From Peribacillus sp044761665 (GTDB lineage Bacteria; Bacillota; Bacilli; Bacillales; DSM-1321), in assembly GCF_044761665.1 (NCBI RefSeq), contig NZ_JBIWCW010000013.1:14578-78577 (forward strand): a stretch of DNA of 64,000 nucleotides, written 5' to 3'. The stretch's first letter is position 1. Every line of letters begins with the position of its first letter. Position numbers and translations under genes: made by a program. The notes under the pieces are model-generated. The model saw only the letters and a list, made by a program, of their open reading frames with translations. It ran no database searches and had not been told where the DNA came from. This document shows positions 17,580 to 26,487 of the stretch, piece after piece.

Positions 17580-17929
17580 ACTATAATTTTTTTAATGATT
17601 TTGTAGTATTTTAAAATTAAATTTTCAAAACTACTAGGCTACTTGAAGAAAGTCGAACTTTATATTCTCTTCTTACTCCTTTCATATATAAGAGTGCCCC
17701 GGCAAATCGTCGGGGGTAAATGTCTGGAAAAAACAGAAATAAAAATGCGATTTAGTAAAAACGAATTGGAGAAAGAAAAGCTGCTTATACCGTACGAGGC
17801 AACAATTCCAGAATCGTTTGAGATAAATGCAAAAGGAATAATGGGATATATTTTCAAGAGAAAGGGAAAAGTTACAACAGTTAATGTCTTATTATTTTTG
17901 AAATGTTTCCTGTTTATTGAAGCCTAGAT
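17580..17929. other. intergenic region with a doubtful 94-residue frame
   Basis: A TTG-started frame (17643-17927) encodes a hydrophobic start and a basic middle but has no ribosome binding site and no recognised family. A GC-rich hairpin (CCCCGG...GTCGGGG) lies near 17697-17715. Probably a gene remnant or spacer. Confidence 0.25.
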
Positions 17930-18100
17930 TCAATCAGTATCATTCAGAGAACCCTCTCCACCCTCTCCATAATTTTTATCCACATTATAATCGTTTACTG
18001 TTACTCTCAAAAACTCATGTACTTCCCCTATATGGACTCCCAATGATTTAACTTCCACCATTAGTTCAATCCACTCTACGTCAAGTTTTTTTCTTATCAT
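17930..18100 (-). CDS. SinI-like antirepressor, 56 residues
   Basis: A small leftward gene. The N-terminal half, LDVEWIELMVEVKSLGVHIG followed by EVHEFLRV, matches the SinI dimerisation domain (pattern LDxEWxxLMxEAKxLGxxxxEIxxFL). That domain pairs with SinR and removes it from biofilm operators in Bacillus. A GGGGGA sits nine bases before the ATG. The C-terminal 20 residues are a polar Gly/Glu/Asn tail unlike classical SinI. No sinR lies nearby, so it would act on a chromosomal SinR-type protein. Confidence 0.75.
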   Translation of the reverse strand: MIRKKLDVEWIELMVEVKSLGVHIGEVHEFLRVTVNDYNVDKNYGEGGEGSLNDTD

Positions 18101-18473
18101 CTTTTTATATCCCCCATAGGTGCTTCGTTGATCTTCGTTTATAGAACAATTCCTTTACTGTGTTAAAGCGAAAGAACAAAAATTCCCTTTAGAAATGATA
18201 TCATTAATTTTGTTGGTAATAAAGTCCTGATGCTTTTGAAATTAGATAAACTAATCCCATTTTGAAAATCGCAAGGATGAATGGAAATTAATTACATAAT
18301 AAATGATAAACCTTGATTTATCAGGGTTTAATTTGGACTTATTACTTGGCAATACATGTAATTGTCATAGATATCACAATCATAAATATTACATATATGA
18401 TACTATTTACATAGTAAGAAAGTCGTGTATCGTTTATTCTATTCGAATGTACATAAATAGGAGTGTATAAAAT
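18101..18473. promoter_or_regulatory. upstream region of the sinI-like gene with a possible SinR box
   Basis: Spacer between the leftward sinI-like gene and the rightward HD-GYP gene. On the minus strand GTTCTTT at 18177-18171 matches the SinR operator consensus (GTTCTYT), and GTTCTA at 18148-18143 is a near match 23 bp downstream, so the gene may be under SinR-type control itself. The rest is AT-rich with no other structure. Confidence 0.35.
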
Positions 18474-19480
18474 ATGAAATCATTGAAAAAGACACCTATT
18501 GAATTACTAAGCTATTTACAATTAACCGACGCAGTCATCATTACGGACAGCAATCATGTCATTTTAGATGTTAACAAGGAGTATGAATCGACCACGGGGT
18601 ATTCAAGTGAATCGATTACAGGATTAAGAGCGGGTTTCCTAAAATCCAGACTAACCCCGCAATCTACCTATACCTCATTAAAATGTGCTTTGAAAGAAAA
18701 AAATCTTGGTCGGGTGTATTAATCAATAGAAAGAAGTCCGGTGAGTTTTGGCATTCTTCGATATCAATCACTCCCTTTGATTGTAAAGGGAGTATACATT
18801 ACGTAGGGATATTTCGGGAGTTGGAACAATTACAGCAGGGGGTTTATATCCCGGAAGTTAAGAAAGTAGAAGTACAAAGGGATTTATTAAGGGTCCTTGC
18901 CTTTTCCTGCGAAATCCGAGATCCGGACATCGAAGACCATTTGCTAAGAGTGCAGCAATTAACAGAACGGTTAGTACAGGCTCATAATACGAAGAATCAA
19001 TTGGGGATAAAACCGAAATTTATTTATGACATTATACATTCCAGCATTTTGCATGATATAGGAAAAGCAAGTGTTCCAGAAGGGATATTATATAAACCGG
19101 GAGCTCTGACCACTTACGAAAGAAAAATAATCGAAATGCATCCAATGATGGGAGTGGATATTTTAAACAGGATATCTGGGGGATTCAACTATGAGTTCAT
19201 AGAAAGTTTGGCTGTTGCTGAGAATATCATTCGATATCATCATGAAAAGTGGGATGGGACGGGGTACCCCGATAGCTTACAGGGAGATGAGATTCCATTC
19301 GAGGCAAGGGTCGTAGCAATCGTGGATGTTTTCGACGCTTTAACGAGCCGGAGACCTTATAAAGAGCAATGGAAGATCCAGGATGCCTTAACGTTTATCT
19401 TGGAACAAAAGGGCAAGCATTTCGATCCATTACTGGTGGAGACCTTCATTCAATTGTTCAATGGTGAGCCTCAACAATGA
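18474..19480 (+). pseudogene. PAS-HD-GYP protein gene split by a frameshift
   Basis: Two overlapping frames together encode one PAS-HD-GYP protein. The first (18474-18722) holds the PAS start (TDAVIITDSNHVILDVNKEY, then STTGYSSESI). The second (from about 18683) holds the PAS end and a full HD-GYP phosphodiesterase domain, with HDIGK and HHEKWDGTGYPDSL. The break lies in an A7 run at 18697-18703; one extra A would join ALKEKK to SWSGVLINRKKSGE, the expected PAS continuation. The intact enzyme would hydrolyse cyclic-di-GMP. It is a recent mutation, a phase-variable tract or a sequencing error. Confidence 0.8.
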
Positions 19481-19599
19481 GTAATATAAGACACGTTTAT
19501 GATGGGCACCTTTTTGTAAGAAATGATGTTTGAGGAATTTTCCTGGAAGGTAATCTATTGAACCACAATTAAAAACGGCTACAAAGGGGAGATTCTTCA

Positions 19600-20898
19600 A
19601 TGATCAAGCTAATGAAAACGAAGAAAAAAGTGAATGATGTCAATTATGAGAAATTCAGCAATGAAGTGGGTATACATTTAAAAAAATATATAAAAATAGA
19701 AACTCAGATTGAAATGATTCAATTAACGCACCACGATCTTTGTATTATTCGTTCACTTCAACCGATCGTAAAAGCTCATATAGTGGAGATTGTTGATAAT
19801 TTCTATAAAAACTTGGAAAAAGAAGACTCTTTGATGCACATAATAAACAATCAAAGTACGATTGACCGACTTAGGAAAACGCTACAAAAGCATATCTTTG
19901 AAATGTTCAGTGGCGTAGTTAATGATGAGTTCGTTAATCAACGCTATATCATCGCCCATGTGCACGCGCGTATAGGTTTGGAACCGAAATGGTATATGTG
20001 CGCTTTTCAAAACTTGCTTCACTCCCTTATCGAAATCTTGTTCCCGATGATGAGCAGTTTAAAGGAATACAATGAAGTCACTCTTGCGGTGACGAAGATT
20101 CTTAATTTGGAACAGCAGATAGTATTGGAAGCATATGAGCTGGAAAATGAAAACATCAGAACGCAGGTTGTGGAAGAAAAACGAGCCATCATGCAAAAAG
20201 TAAGCCGGAATGCAGAGGAATTGGCTGCTATAAGTGAAGAGGCAGAAAGTTCTACGCATAACATTGTAGAAAAAGTGGGGGATATCCACACTATATCTGA
20301 ATCTGTCTGTAATGTAGCAATGGCTACGGAGGATAAATCGAAGATAGGGGTCCTACGGCTGAATAAGATTGGAAAAGGGATGGATAACGCGAAACTAAAT
20401 ATGGAACAACTCTCGGACGACATGAAGGAGTTGTCCGTGATATCACAGGAAATCAACCGCATTGTAGCGATGGTCACTTCGATAGCGAATCAGACCGATC
20501 TTCTTGCCTTGAATGCGGCGATTGAAGCTGCCAGGGCAGGTGAACATGGCAGAGGGTTTGCCGTTGTGGCGGGTGAAGTACGTAAATTGGCCGAAAGTAC
20601 AAAGAATTCCGTTGCCGAAGTATCGAGATTGATCAATAATATTAGCAATCATACCAAGGTGATGACGTCATCAATCTCCACTGTCAATGAAAATATCACG
20701 ACAAGTAACAAGGAGAACAAAGAAATAGGATTATTTTTTAATGAAATCGTGGAATCCATGACCATGGTTAAAGAACGGAATGTAGGTATTGCGAAAGAGA
20801 TGACTGACCTTCATGCATATATAGAAGGAATCAGCCAATCGTTTGTACAGGTGACTATCACTTCAGAACAACTAACAGAACTGACAACCCATTTGTAA
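19600..20898 (+). CDS. hemAT: HemAT-like globin-coupled aerotaxis receptor
   Basis: A 432-residue soluble chemoreceptor. Residues about 35-190 form the protoglobin sensor with the proximal haem ligand His122 in AHVHARIGLEPKWYMCAFQ. Residues about 200-432 form the MCP signalling domain with the conserved hairpin tip (ISQEINRIVAMVTSIANQT, then DLLALNAAIEAARAGEHGRG). No transmembrane segment is seen. It senses O2 and signals to CheA. GGGGAG precedes the ATG. Chromosomal copies are usual in bacilli; a plasmid copy next to an HD-GYP gene suggests a motility/lifestyle module. Confidence 0.92.
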   Translation: MIKLMKTKKKVNDVNYEKFSNEVGIHLKKYIKIETQIEMIQLTHHDLCIIRSLQPIVKAHIVEIVDNFYKNLEKEDSLMHIINNQSTIDRLRKTLQKHIFEMFSGVVNDEFVNQRYIIAHVHARIGLEPKWYMCAFQNLLHSLIEILFPMMSSLKEYNEVTLAVTKILNLEQQIVLEAYELENENIRTQVVEEKRAIMQKVSRNAEELAAISEEAESSTHNIVEKVGDIHTISESVCNVAMATEDKSKIGVLRLNKIGKGMDNAKLNMEQLSDDMKELSVISQEINRIVAMVTSIANQTDLLALNAAIEAARAGEHGRGFAVVAGEVRKLAESTKNSVAEVSRLINNISNHTKVMTSSISTVNENITTSNKENKEIGLFFNEIVESMTMVKERNVGIAKEMTDLHAYIEGISQSFVQVTITSEQLTELTTHL

Positions 20899-20928
20899 GT
20901 TTTAGTGTTACGGAAGCAAACTTTTCAA

Positions 20929-20966
20929 GGCATGAGTTCTCTATTGAATTGAATTCATGTCTTTTT
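20929..20966 (+). terminator. terminator after hemAT
   Basis: GGCATGA (20929-20935) pairs with TCATGTC (20955-20961), followed by TTTTT. It lies 30 bp after the hemAT stop. Confidence 0.55.
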
Positions 20967-21167
20967 GTTGTCTTGTTAGGGATTGCATTTAACAAGCCAT
21001 AAAGTTGGTTATCCTATAATTACCTGAAATCAATAAAAAATAATTGAAATTCCCTTATTCGTTTCAAAAGTTTATTGTTTTGAATTTAGTAATCAGCCTG
21101 TATACAAGACTAATAGATTGGAAAGAATGGATATATGTAGATTTATAAAAGGAGGCTGAAAAGAAAG

Positions 21168-21302
21168 ATGGAAAGGAAAATGGTGCTATTAGCAGATTTT
21201 ATCCAGGATGATCGATTTGAATTAACCTACTACTTGGCATATATTTTCAATCAAACTACGGAGTTTCCTCCAAGTAATAAATTCGATCTTTTTGTAAAGT
21301 AA
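21168..21302 (+). CDS. hypothetical 44-residue protein
   Basis: A short frame starting ATG at 21168 after AAAAGGAGG (12 bases away), encoding MERKMVLLADFIQDDRFELT and an aromatic-rich continuation ending FDLFVK. No family is recognised. Its last third and the 3' flank are repeated in degraded form near 22690-22833, which suggests an older duplicated gene of which this is a truncated copy. Confidence 0.35.
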   Translation: MERKMVLLADFIQDDRFELTYYLAYIFNQTTEFPPSNKFDLFVK

Positions 21303-21388
21303 GGGTTTAAATAACGGGAGAAGAAAACTCTATATCTTAACATGCGAAGGTACAGGTGAATCGGAGAGATGCAATTTTTCTATTGGGA

Positions 21389-21425
21389 AGGTAATATTGA
21401 ATGCTTAAGAGCATAAGGAACCGAA
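21389..21425 (+). repeat. 37-bp direct repeat, copy 1
   Basis: AGGTAATATT-AATGCTTAAGAGC-ATAAGGAAC matches the copy at 22797-22833 at 35 of 37 positions. Weaker similarity extends about 130 bp upstream in both copies (shared AAGTAATAAA and GGAGT blocks), so the repeat is the best-kept part of a duplicated segment. The two copies flank the toxin-antitoxin pair. The rest of 21303-21661 shows no gene. Confidence 0.7.
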
Positions 21426-21661
21426 TGGTTCTAGAACAATATACTGGATTTGACCTTCACCAAATTTTTTGGGTCCCCTTAGAGAGGTCTTTCTTTGTTT
21501 GTTACCCCAATTACTAACGGTAACTATATATTTGTTTTCGAAAAACATGGTTATGCTGATATTAAAACAAATTTGAGTAAAAGCATCACTGTTCCAAGAA
21601 CAATAGATATAAGAATGAAGGTTTGGTATACTATTCGTATTATCATTAGGGAGTGTGACTT

Positions 21662-22069
21662 ATGAAAACAGAGATGTTTCAAAGTATTCAAGAATTCCTA
21701 ATAAGCAAAGTCAACCCTTCCTTTATTATCATATTCGGTTCTTACGCCAAAAACACGATACATAAGGATAGTGACATTGATGTGGCGTTTTACAGTCAGG
21801 ATTCCCTACATTCTACATATGACCTATTTTTAATGGCACAGGAATTGGCAGATCATTTAAAAATGGATGTGGACTTGGTCAATCTACGTACAGCATCTAC
21901 CGTCTTTCAGGCACAGATATACACGACAGGCACTGTAATTTATTCGAAAGATGATAATCTCCTCAAAAATCAACAAATGACTGCCCTTAGCATGTACGCT
22001 AAATTAAACGAGGAACGCGAAAATATCCTAAAAACAATAGCGGAAAGTGGGTTCATTTATGAAAAATGA
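21662..22069 (+). CDS. mntA: MntA-type nucleotidyltransferase antitoxin
   Basis: A 135-residue minimal nucleotidyltransferase. The family motif GSX10DXD is present in full: Gly26-Ser27, then Asp38 and Asp40 in GSYAKNTIHKDSDID. In HepT-MntA systems this protein transfers AMP to a tyrosine of the HEPN toxin and neutralises it. GGGAG precedes the ATG. The gene overlaps the next one by 11 bp, the standard layout. Confidence 0.88.
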   Translation: MKTEMFQSIQEFLISKVNPSFIIIFGSYAKNTIHKDSDIDVAFYSQDSLHSTYDLFLMAQELADHLKMDVDLVNLRTASTVFQAQIYTTGTVIYSKDDNLLKNQQMTALSMYAKLNEERENILKTIAESGFIYEK

Positions 22070-22463
22070 TGTGATTTTAAACAAAATCAGTGTTATAGAG
22101 CGCTGTATAAACCGTGTAACTGATGTATATGCTGACAATCCAGATAATCTTAAGGATTATACCAAACAGGATTCCATTATCCTTAATATTCAACGGGCGT
22201 GTGAATCATCCATCGATTTGGCTATGCACATTGTAGCTGATCAAAGGCTGGGGCTACCTCAAACAAGCAGAGACGCATTTGATATGTTACAGGTGCAATC
22301 GATTATTGATAAAGACATAGCCAAGCGCCTAAAAGCTATGGTTGGATTTAGAAATATTGCGGTACATGATTACCAAACCATCAATTTAGACATTTTAAAC
22401 CAAATTGTAGTAAATCACCTCGGAGATTTCACTGATTTCACAAAACAAATCCTGAATAACTAA
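22059..22463 (+). CDS. hepT: HepT-type HEPN toxin (DUF86)
   Basis: A 134-residue all-helical HEPN RNase-like protein with the motif RX4HXY intact: Arg98-NIAV-His103-Asp-Tyr105 in FRNIAVHDY. Tyr105 is the expected AMPylation site. The start ATG 22059 is preferred to GTG 22047 because family members begin MKND.ILNKI. It pairs with the upstream nucleotidyltransferase as a type VII toxin-antitoxin system, which can stabilise the plasmid or limit phage. Confidence 0.87.
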   Translation: MKNDVILNKISVIERCINRVTDVYADNPDNLKDYTKQDSIILNIQRACESSIDLAMHIVADQRLGLPQTSRDAFDMLQVQSIIDKDIAKRLKAMVGFRNIAVHDYQTINLDILNQIVVNHLGDFTDFTKQILNN

Positions 22464-23160
22464 TAGTGAAGTTACGTGAGATACAAAATACGAGTCTTTC
22501 TTATAAATACGAATAAAGATGCGATAAGGAATAACAAGTTTTTAATTCAAGTGAATCTTCCAAATTTGCCATTGAAGATGTAAAAGTTAAATATTGAGGC
22601 TAGTATTATCCACTAAGTTAAACTTCCTATTTAATTTAAATAGTTAACGTTGCCTGATTCAATAAACTTGAATATATAAGAATAATCTTCTAAGGAGTCC
22701 TCTCTAAGTAATAAACCCAATTTTTCTGTTAATTGGACGCTTGTTGGATAATGGGGAAAAAACTTATACCTTAATAGGCGAGTGTTATCAATGGAGAGGT
22801 AATATTAAATGCTTAAGAGCATAAGGAACGGAACAGAAAGTATGTGGATCTTCACTTAATTAGGGCATCCTTTTGGAGCCTTTTTTCGTTTTACCAAGAC
22901 TATTAGAATCAAGTGATTATTATTCGCAACAGATTACAGTAATAAGAATAAACGATTCATATCGTTAAACATAAACCTCGTTAGAATATATAATTCCAAG
23001 CCATCAATACCTTTTTAGCTTATCTTTATCAATACTAAGACAAGATCTCTAATAAAATGCTAAATAGTAGAATAAAGAAATTAAATAGAGCAATTCACAA
23101 GCTTGCTCCTTTTTCAAAGGGATATTTATAGAAGAAGGTAAGTCTCAAATAGAAGTTTAG
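22464..23160. repeat. non-coding stretch with repeat copy 2 (22797-22833)
   Basis: No intact gene. It carries the second copy of the 37-bp repeat at 22797-22833, preceded by a degraded relative of the 21168-21302 frame (in-frame stops near 22675). It is followed by GGCATCC-TTTT-GGAGCC and a T run near 22864-22887 that could act as a terminator. Confidence 0.5.
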
Positions 23161-23530
23161 CATTTTGAAGGTATCATTGAAATTGACGAGATCATTTTCT
23201 ATACTCTCAAAAAGGACAACATGGAATTACTGAATGCAAACCTTGCAAGCGTGGTGGAAATTCCAAACATAGTGGAATAAGCCACGAACAGCTATGTGTC
23301 CTCGTTGCCAGTGACCGAACAAAGCAACAGTATATAAAGTTGATTGTATGGGGCGTATTGTGAAGCCAAAAGTTGATGCACTGATTGCTTCTAAATGATT
23401 CATTGAAAACGTGCTAGTAACTGATGCGTGGAGAGCCTACAATACCCATGCAATAGAAAAGGGCTTAGAACACTATTCTAATCCAGACTTAAAGTATTAT
23501 CCTATCTATTGCTATCAAACGGAAAATTCA
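23161..23530 (+). pseudogene. IS1595-family transposase remnant
   Basis: Translation in shifting frames gives IEIDEI, then KPCKRGGNSKHSGISHEQLC and VLVASDRTKQQ, then GRIVKPKVDALI. This is the DDE core pattern of IS1595-type transposases (DE..., RKPRKRGGK, HEQVCVLVA.DR). Several stops and frameshifts show that it is dead. No inverted repeats were identified. Confidence 0.7.
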
Positions 23531-23812
23531 AGTGGGAGTTGAAGTGGTAATGGCACTAATCGCTAGTTTATTTGAGGAAATCTAAAAAAAATAGAACTGT
23601 CCCAACAGACAATCGTGGTGCTGGCTCGTGGGTATCTCAACAATTAAGTGACTATCCCGATGGTACAAAGGTTTTATTCGTTGTAGAGTAATTTGAGTAA
23701 AGTTATGAGAGTCTTGCTACATTAGATTAAGGCTCTTTATTAAAAAAATCTGAAGACTGTATTCCTCTTTTATTTTTTATTAAGCTACCACTTGTTAAAA
23801 CACACCAAAAAA
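23531..23812. other. gene fragment and terminator
   Basis: An open fragment near 23595-23693 reads NRTVPTDNRGAGSWVSQQLS and ends DYPDGTKVLFVVE before TAA; it looks like the 3' end of a lost gene. GAGTCTT (23709-23715) and AAGGCTC (23729-23735) plus T's form a rightward terminator behind it. Confidence 0.35.
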
Positions 23813-23829
23813 GCACTCCTCGTGAGTGC
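23813..23829 (-). terminator. terminator of the 63-residue membrane protein gene
   Basis: GCACTC and GAGTGC form a compact stem, and on the minus strand a run of six T follows (23812-23807). Strong intrinsic terminator about 45 bp past the stop. Confidence 0.8.
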
Positions 23830-23873
23830 CATTTTTCAATTTAGTGGTTGGAACTGGCCTTTAACCGTTCAGA

Positions 23874-24065
23874 CTAATAAGCTGCTACATAGTAGAATAA
23901 TATAGAGATAAGGAATGTGAAAGATAAGGTAAACCAAAAAGTGTTCTTCGTATAATCTTCATTATTTAATTTAATTTTTTGTAGTATAGCAATGAAATTT
24001 AGACATAAAATAATACACCATACTGGTGTAGTTAAAAATCCAAAAAAGTCTAAAAATATGTTCAT
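23874..24065 (-). CDS. small membrane protein, two helices
   Basis: A 63-residue protein with two hydrophobic helices (about 8-28 and 43-61) and a charged loop between them. A strong AGGGGGG lies about ten bases before the ATG, and a good terminator follows, so it is very likely a real gene. No family is recognised. Downstream neighbour of a secreted-type protein, from which it is separated by a hairpin. Confidence 0.6.
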   Translation of the reverse strand: MNIFLDFFGFLTTPVWCIILCLNFIAILQKIKLNNEDYTKNTFWFTLSFTFLISILFYYVAAY

Positions 24066-24096
24066 AGAAGCAACCCCCCTTATCTAACAAAGATAA

Positions 24097-24124
24097 AGAA
24101 AGGATAGCATAAACTATCCTTTCT
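24097..24124 (-). terminator. hairpin between the 186-residue and 63-residue protein genes
   Basis: A perfect 11-bp stem (AGAAAGGATAG / CTATCCTTTCT) with a six-base loop, just past the stop of the upstream gene. The T-rich but interrupted exit suggests partial termination or mRNA end protection. Confidence 0.65.
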
Positions 24125-24132
24125 AAGCAGTA

Positions 24133-24693
24133 TTAGGTGTTACCGAAGGTGAAACTATACTCAACATAGGTTTCATATCCAGATTGTAACCATTTTCTTG
24201 GAATATCCACAGAAACCGGCCCGATCGAAGCACTTACACAAGTTGTTTTTACATAAGCAGGTTCTCCTTTTTTGGATTTACCTACCCGCACTTCTCTCCT
24301 CATATTAATATTTTGATAGTCGCCGCCACCTAATTTTATAGTCACATAGTGACCGTAGGATTTCGGGCTTTTCATACTCAACATTTTGTCATCAAAAGTC
24401 CAAGTTGTACCACCTTTGCCGTCAGCAATCTCTTTTCCTTGATCCCAAAAACCTGAAAATGAGTCGGCTTTAGCAACAGCTTCCTCACTCCAAGCGGACC
24501 CTAAAACATCGGTCTTAGTGCTTAATGGTTTATCATTCGAATGAGCATTTGAAACGAACAAGTATTTATACTGAGTACTAGTGGAACCAAGATAAATCAC
24601 TTGTTGGGTTAGCTCCATATCACCCTTAACTTTTATTTTTATTCCGTCTTGAGGCAAAGCAGCCATTAAAGAGATTCCAGAATTTTGTTCCAC
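24133..24693 (-). CDS. hypothetical beta-rich protein, N-terminus probably frameshifted
   Basis: A 186-residue frame from GTG 24693 with no ribosome binding site at that codon. The protein is rich in beta-type sequence and Ser/Gly/Lys, with an N-terminal part resembling a mature secreted protein. Upstream, another frame reads NTKTVYTEENEELIMQKKIE and then DLK; adding one A at the T5/A5 run at 24751-24755 would join it through KHTNEATGAPLEIENVYPS to this frame. The original gene was therefore longer and probably had a signal peptide. Function unknown. Confidence 0.5.
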   Translation of the reverse strand: MEQNSGISLMAALPQDGIKIKVKGDMELTQQVIYLGSTSTQYKYLFVSNAHSNDKPLSTKTDVLGSAWSEEAVAKADSFSGFWDQGKEIADGKGGTTWTFDDKMLSMKSPKSYGHYVTIKLGGGDYQNINMRREVRVGKSKKGEPAYVKTTCVSASIGPVSVDIPRKWLQSGYETYVEYSFTFGNT

Positions 24694-25060
24694 TATTGAC
24701 GGATATACATTCTCGATTTCTAAAGGGGCTCCTGTTGCTTCATTAGTATGTTTTTAGATCTTCAATTTTCTTTTGCATTATGAGTTCTTCATTCTCTTCG
24801 GTGTATACCGTTTTTGTATTTGAAATTATTGAAATGCAAGAGTGGATAATCAACGGCTTGCTTTTTTAATTCCAGTTTATTTAATTTTAGAAAATTCAAT
24901 AGAAGGATTGTTACTAGTTACTCATATTACAAATTAGAGTGACTTTAGTTTTTAGTAGGATTGGTCAGTATAAACCAAAAGTAAACTGATAAGTAGGAAT
25001 AAATATGGTAAATTAACATTAAGAAATTGATTCCCATAAGGAAGAAATGAGGAATATAAA
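24694..25060. other. 5' remnant of the preceding gene and spacer
   Basis: The right half (about 24694-24860) carries the out-of-frame 5' coding remnant described for the 24133-24693 gene. The rest is an AT-rich divergent spacer that must contain the promoter of the XRE-TPR regulator. Confidence 0.4.
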
Positions 25061-26392
25061 ATGGAAACATTAGGTGAAAGAATTAAACAAAAAAGAAAGG
25101 AACTCGGTCTTAGACAAGAAGATTTATCAGGACCTTTCCTTAGTCCAGCAATAATAAGTTTAATTGAAAGAGGAAAATCAAATCCTTCGTTAAAGACCTT
25201 AGAAATCATTGCTTCAAAATTAGGAGTGAATGTAAATTATTTGGTTGATGGAGATATGGTCATGATTAGAAGTGAACCTGATCAAGCGTTAAACATATTG
25301 AAAAGATTAATCAGTAATGAAAAACTAATAGAGGCCAAGGAATTGTCCAATGATATTGGTAAAATGGAATTAAGTTTTGTAGAAAAGGGAATTTTTTATA
25401 AACTGGAAAGCCAAATCTGTATGGCTGATGGAGAATTCGAAATTGCCATAGAAAAATTAAATAATGCTCTCCTTTATTTAACATTTCAGCAATTGGATGA
25501 TTTTGTTGAAGTTTATTTTCTTAAATCTGAGTGTTACTTTAATACTTCAAATTACGATTTAGCTATCACAAATGCTTCAAATGGTTTATTGCTGTTAAAT
25601 TCTAATTTTTCATCTATAGAAACATTATTAAAGTTGAAATTATTGTATATTCTTTCTTATGGGTATTGCCGAAAATATAAATTTAAAATGGGCTTATCAA
25701 AGATAAACGAAGCATTAATTTACATGAAAGAAACCAACTTTTCTTATTTAAAAGGAAAGTTTTATATGTTGAAAGGCTTAGCCCATCTTTATTTAGATGA
25801 ATATAAAGATGGGATTGAATATTCACAACAAGCTTTGAGGATTTTACAAAAAGAAGGAGAACCTAATGATATTGCTGGATGCTATACCAATCAAGGCATT
25901 TTATTTAGGGAATGTGGAGATTACCAACAATCTTTAATTGAATTAAATAAAGCATTTAAGCTAGCTATTGACATTGGTAATACGAAACTAGAACGAAATA
26001 CTTTATTCGAGATGTCGTTGACTTACTTGGAGTTGAAAAATTACGACAAGGCATTGGCAATGCTAAAAAACATTGTTAAAAGTTTTAAAGACACCGATCG
26101 AACTTTTGATATATCTATGAATATCAAGTGTATTCTTCTACAGTCTTTTATTAAAATAAAAACAAATGATTTGAAAGAGGCTCTGAGGTTGGCAAATGAA
26201 GCCGAATCTTTAGTTGCACATGGAGAAGAACAATTTGTATTAGCAAAAATATATACTTTGAAATCGAAAATTTTTAAAGAAAAGGGAGATATTGATAAGA
26301 CTTTTGAGGTTATGACGAAAGCTTTGAATATATATGAAAAAGAAGATTCCCACGATATGATAAAGTTTTTTAATAAAATTTTATCATTTTAA
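25061..26392 (+). CDS. XRE-TPR regulator, RNPP-like (NprR/PlcR type)
   Basis: A 443-residue regulator. Residues 1-65 form an XRE helix-turn-helix (RIKQKRKELGLRQEDLSG, then LSPAIISLIERGKSNPSLKT). The rest is a chain of about eight tetratricopeptide repeats, for example GEPNDIAGCYTNQGILFREC and the KNYDKALAMLKNI block. Length and layout fit the RNPP family, whose members bind short secreted signal peptides. A gene for a small exported peptide lies tail-to-tail just downstream (26488-26652) and could encode its ligand. Strong terminator after the gene. Target genes are unknown; the peptide-product operon at 27.4 kb is the closest candidate. Confidence 0.8.
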   Translation: METLGERIKQKRKELGLRQEDLSGPFLSPAIISLIERGKSNPSLKTLEIIASKLGVNVNYLVDGDMVMIRSEPDQALNILKRLISNEKLIEAKELSNDIGKMELSFVEKGIFYKLESQICMADGEFEIAIEKLNNALLYLTFQQLDDFVEVYFLKSECYFNTSNYDLAITNASNGLLLLNSNFSSIETLLKLKLLYILSYGYCRKYKFKMGLSKINEALIYMKETNFSYLKGKFYMLKGLAHLYLDEYKDGIEYSQQALRILQKEGEPNDIAGCYTNQGILFRECGDYQQSLIELNKAFKLAIDIGNTKLERNTLFEMSLTYLELKNYDKALAMLKNIVKSFKDTDRTFDISMNIKCILLQSFIKIKTNDLKEALRLANEAESLVAHGEEQFVLAKIYTLKSKIFKEKGDIDKTFEVMTKALNIYEKEDSHDMIKFFNKILSF

Positions 26393-26422
26393 TCTATTGA
26401 GTTAAAGAACTCAATGAACCAC

Positions 26423-26460
26423 AAAAGGCCTTTGAAAGTGGAATCTTTCGAAGGCCTTTT
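26423..26460. terminator. bidirectional terminator between regulator and peptide gene
   Basis: AAAAGGCCTT and AAGGCCTTTT enclose an inner GAAAG/CTTTC stem; both exits are T-rich. It serves the rightward regulator and the leftward peptide gene. Confidence 0.8.
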
Positions 26461-26487
26461 TAATATGCTCATTATTTTTAATGCAAA

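Noticed and set aside
17643..17927. 94-residue rightward frame
   Set aside because: TTG start without a ribosome binding site, no family, poor codon pattern; kept only as a comment on the spacer.
18697..18703. Programmed ribosomal frameshift at the A7 run
   Set aside because: No downstream stimulatory hairpin or internal Shine-Dalgarno at the right distance is evident, and the family is not known to use recoding.
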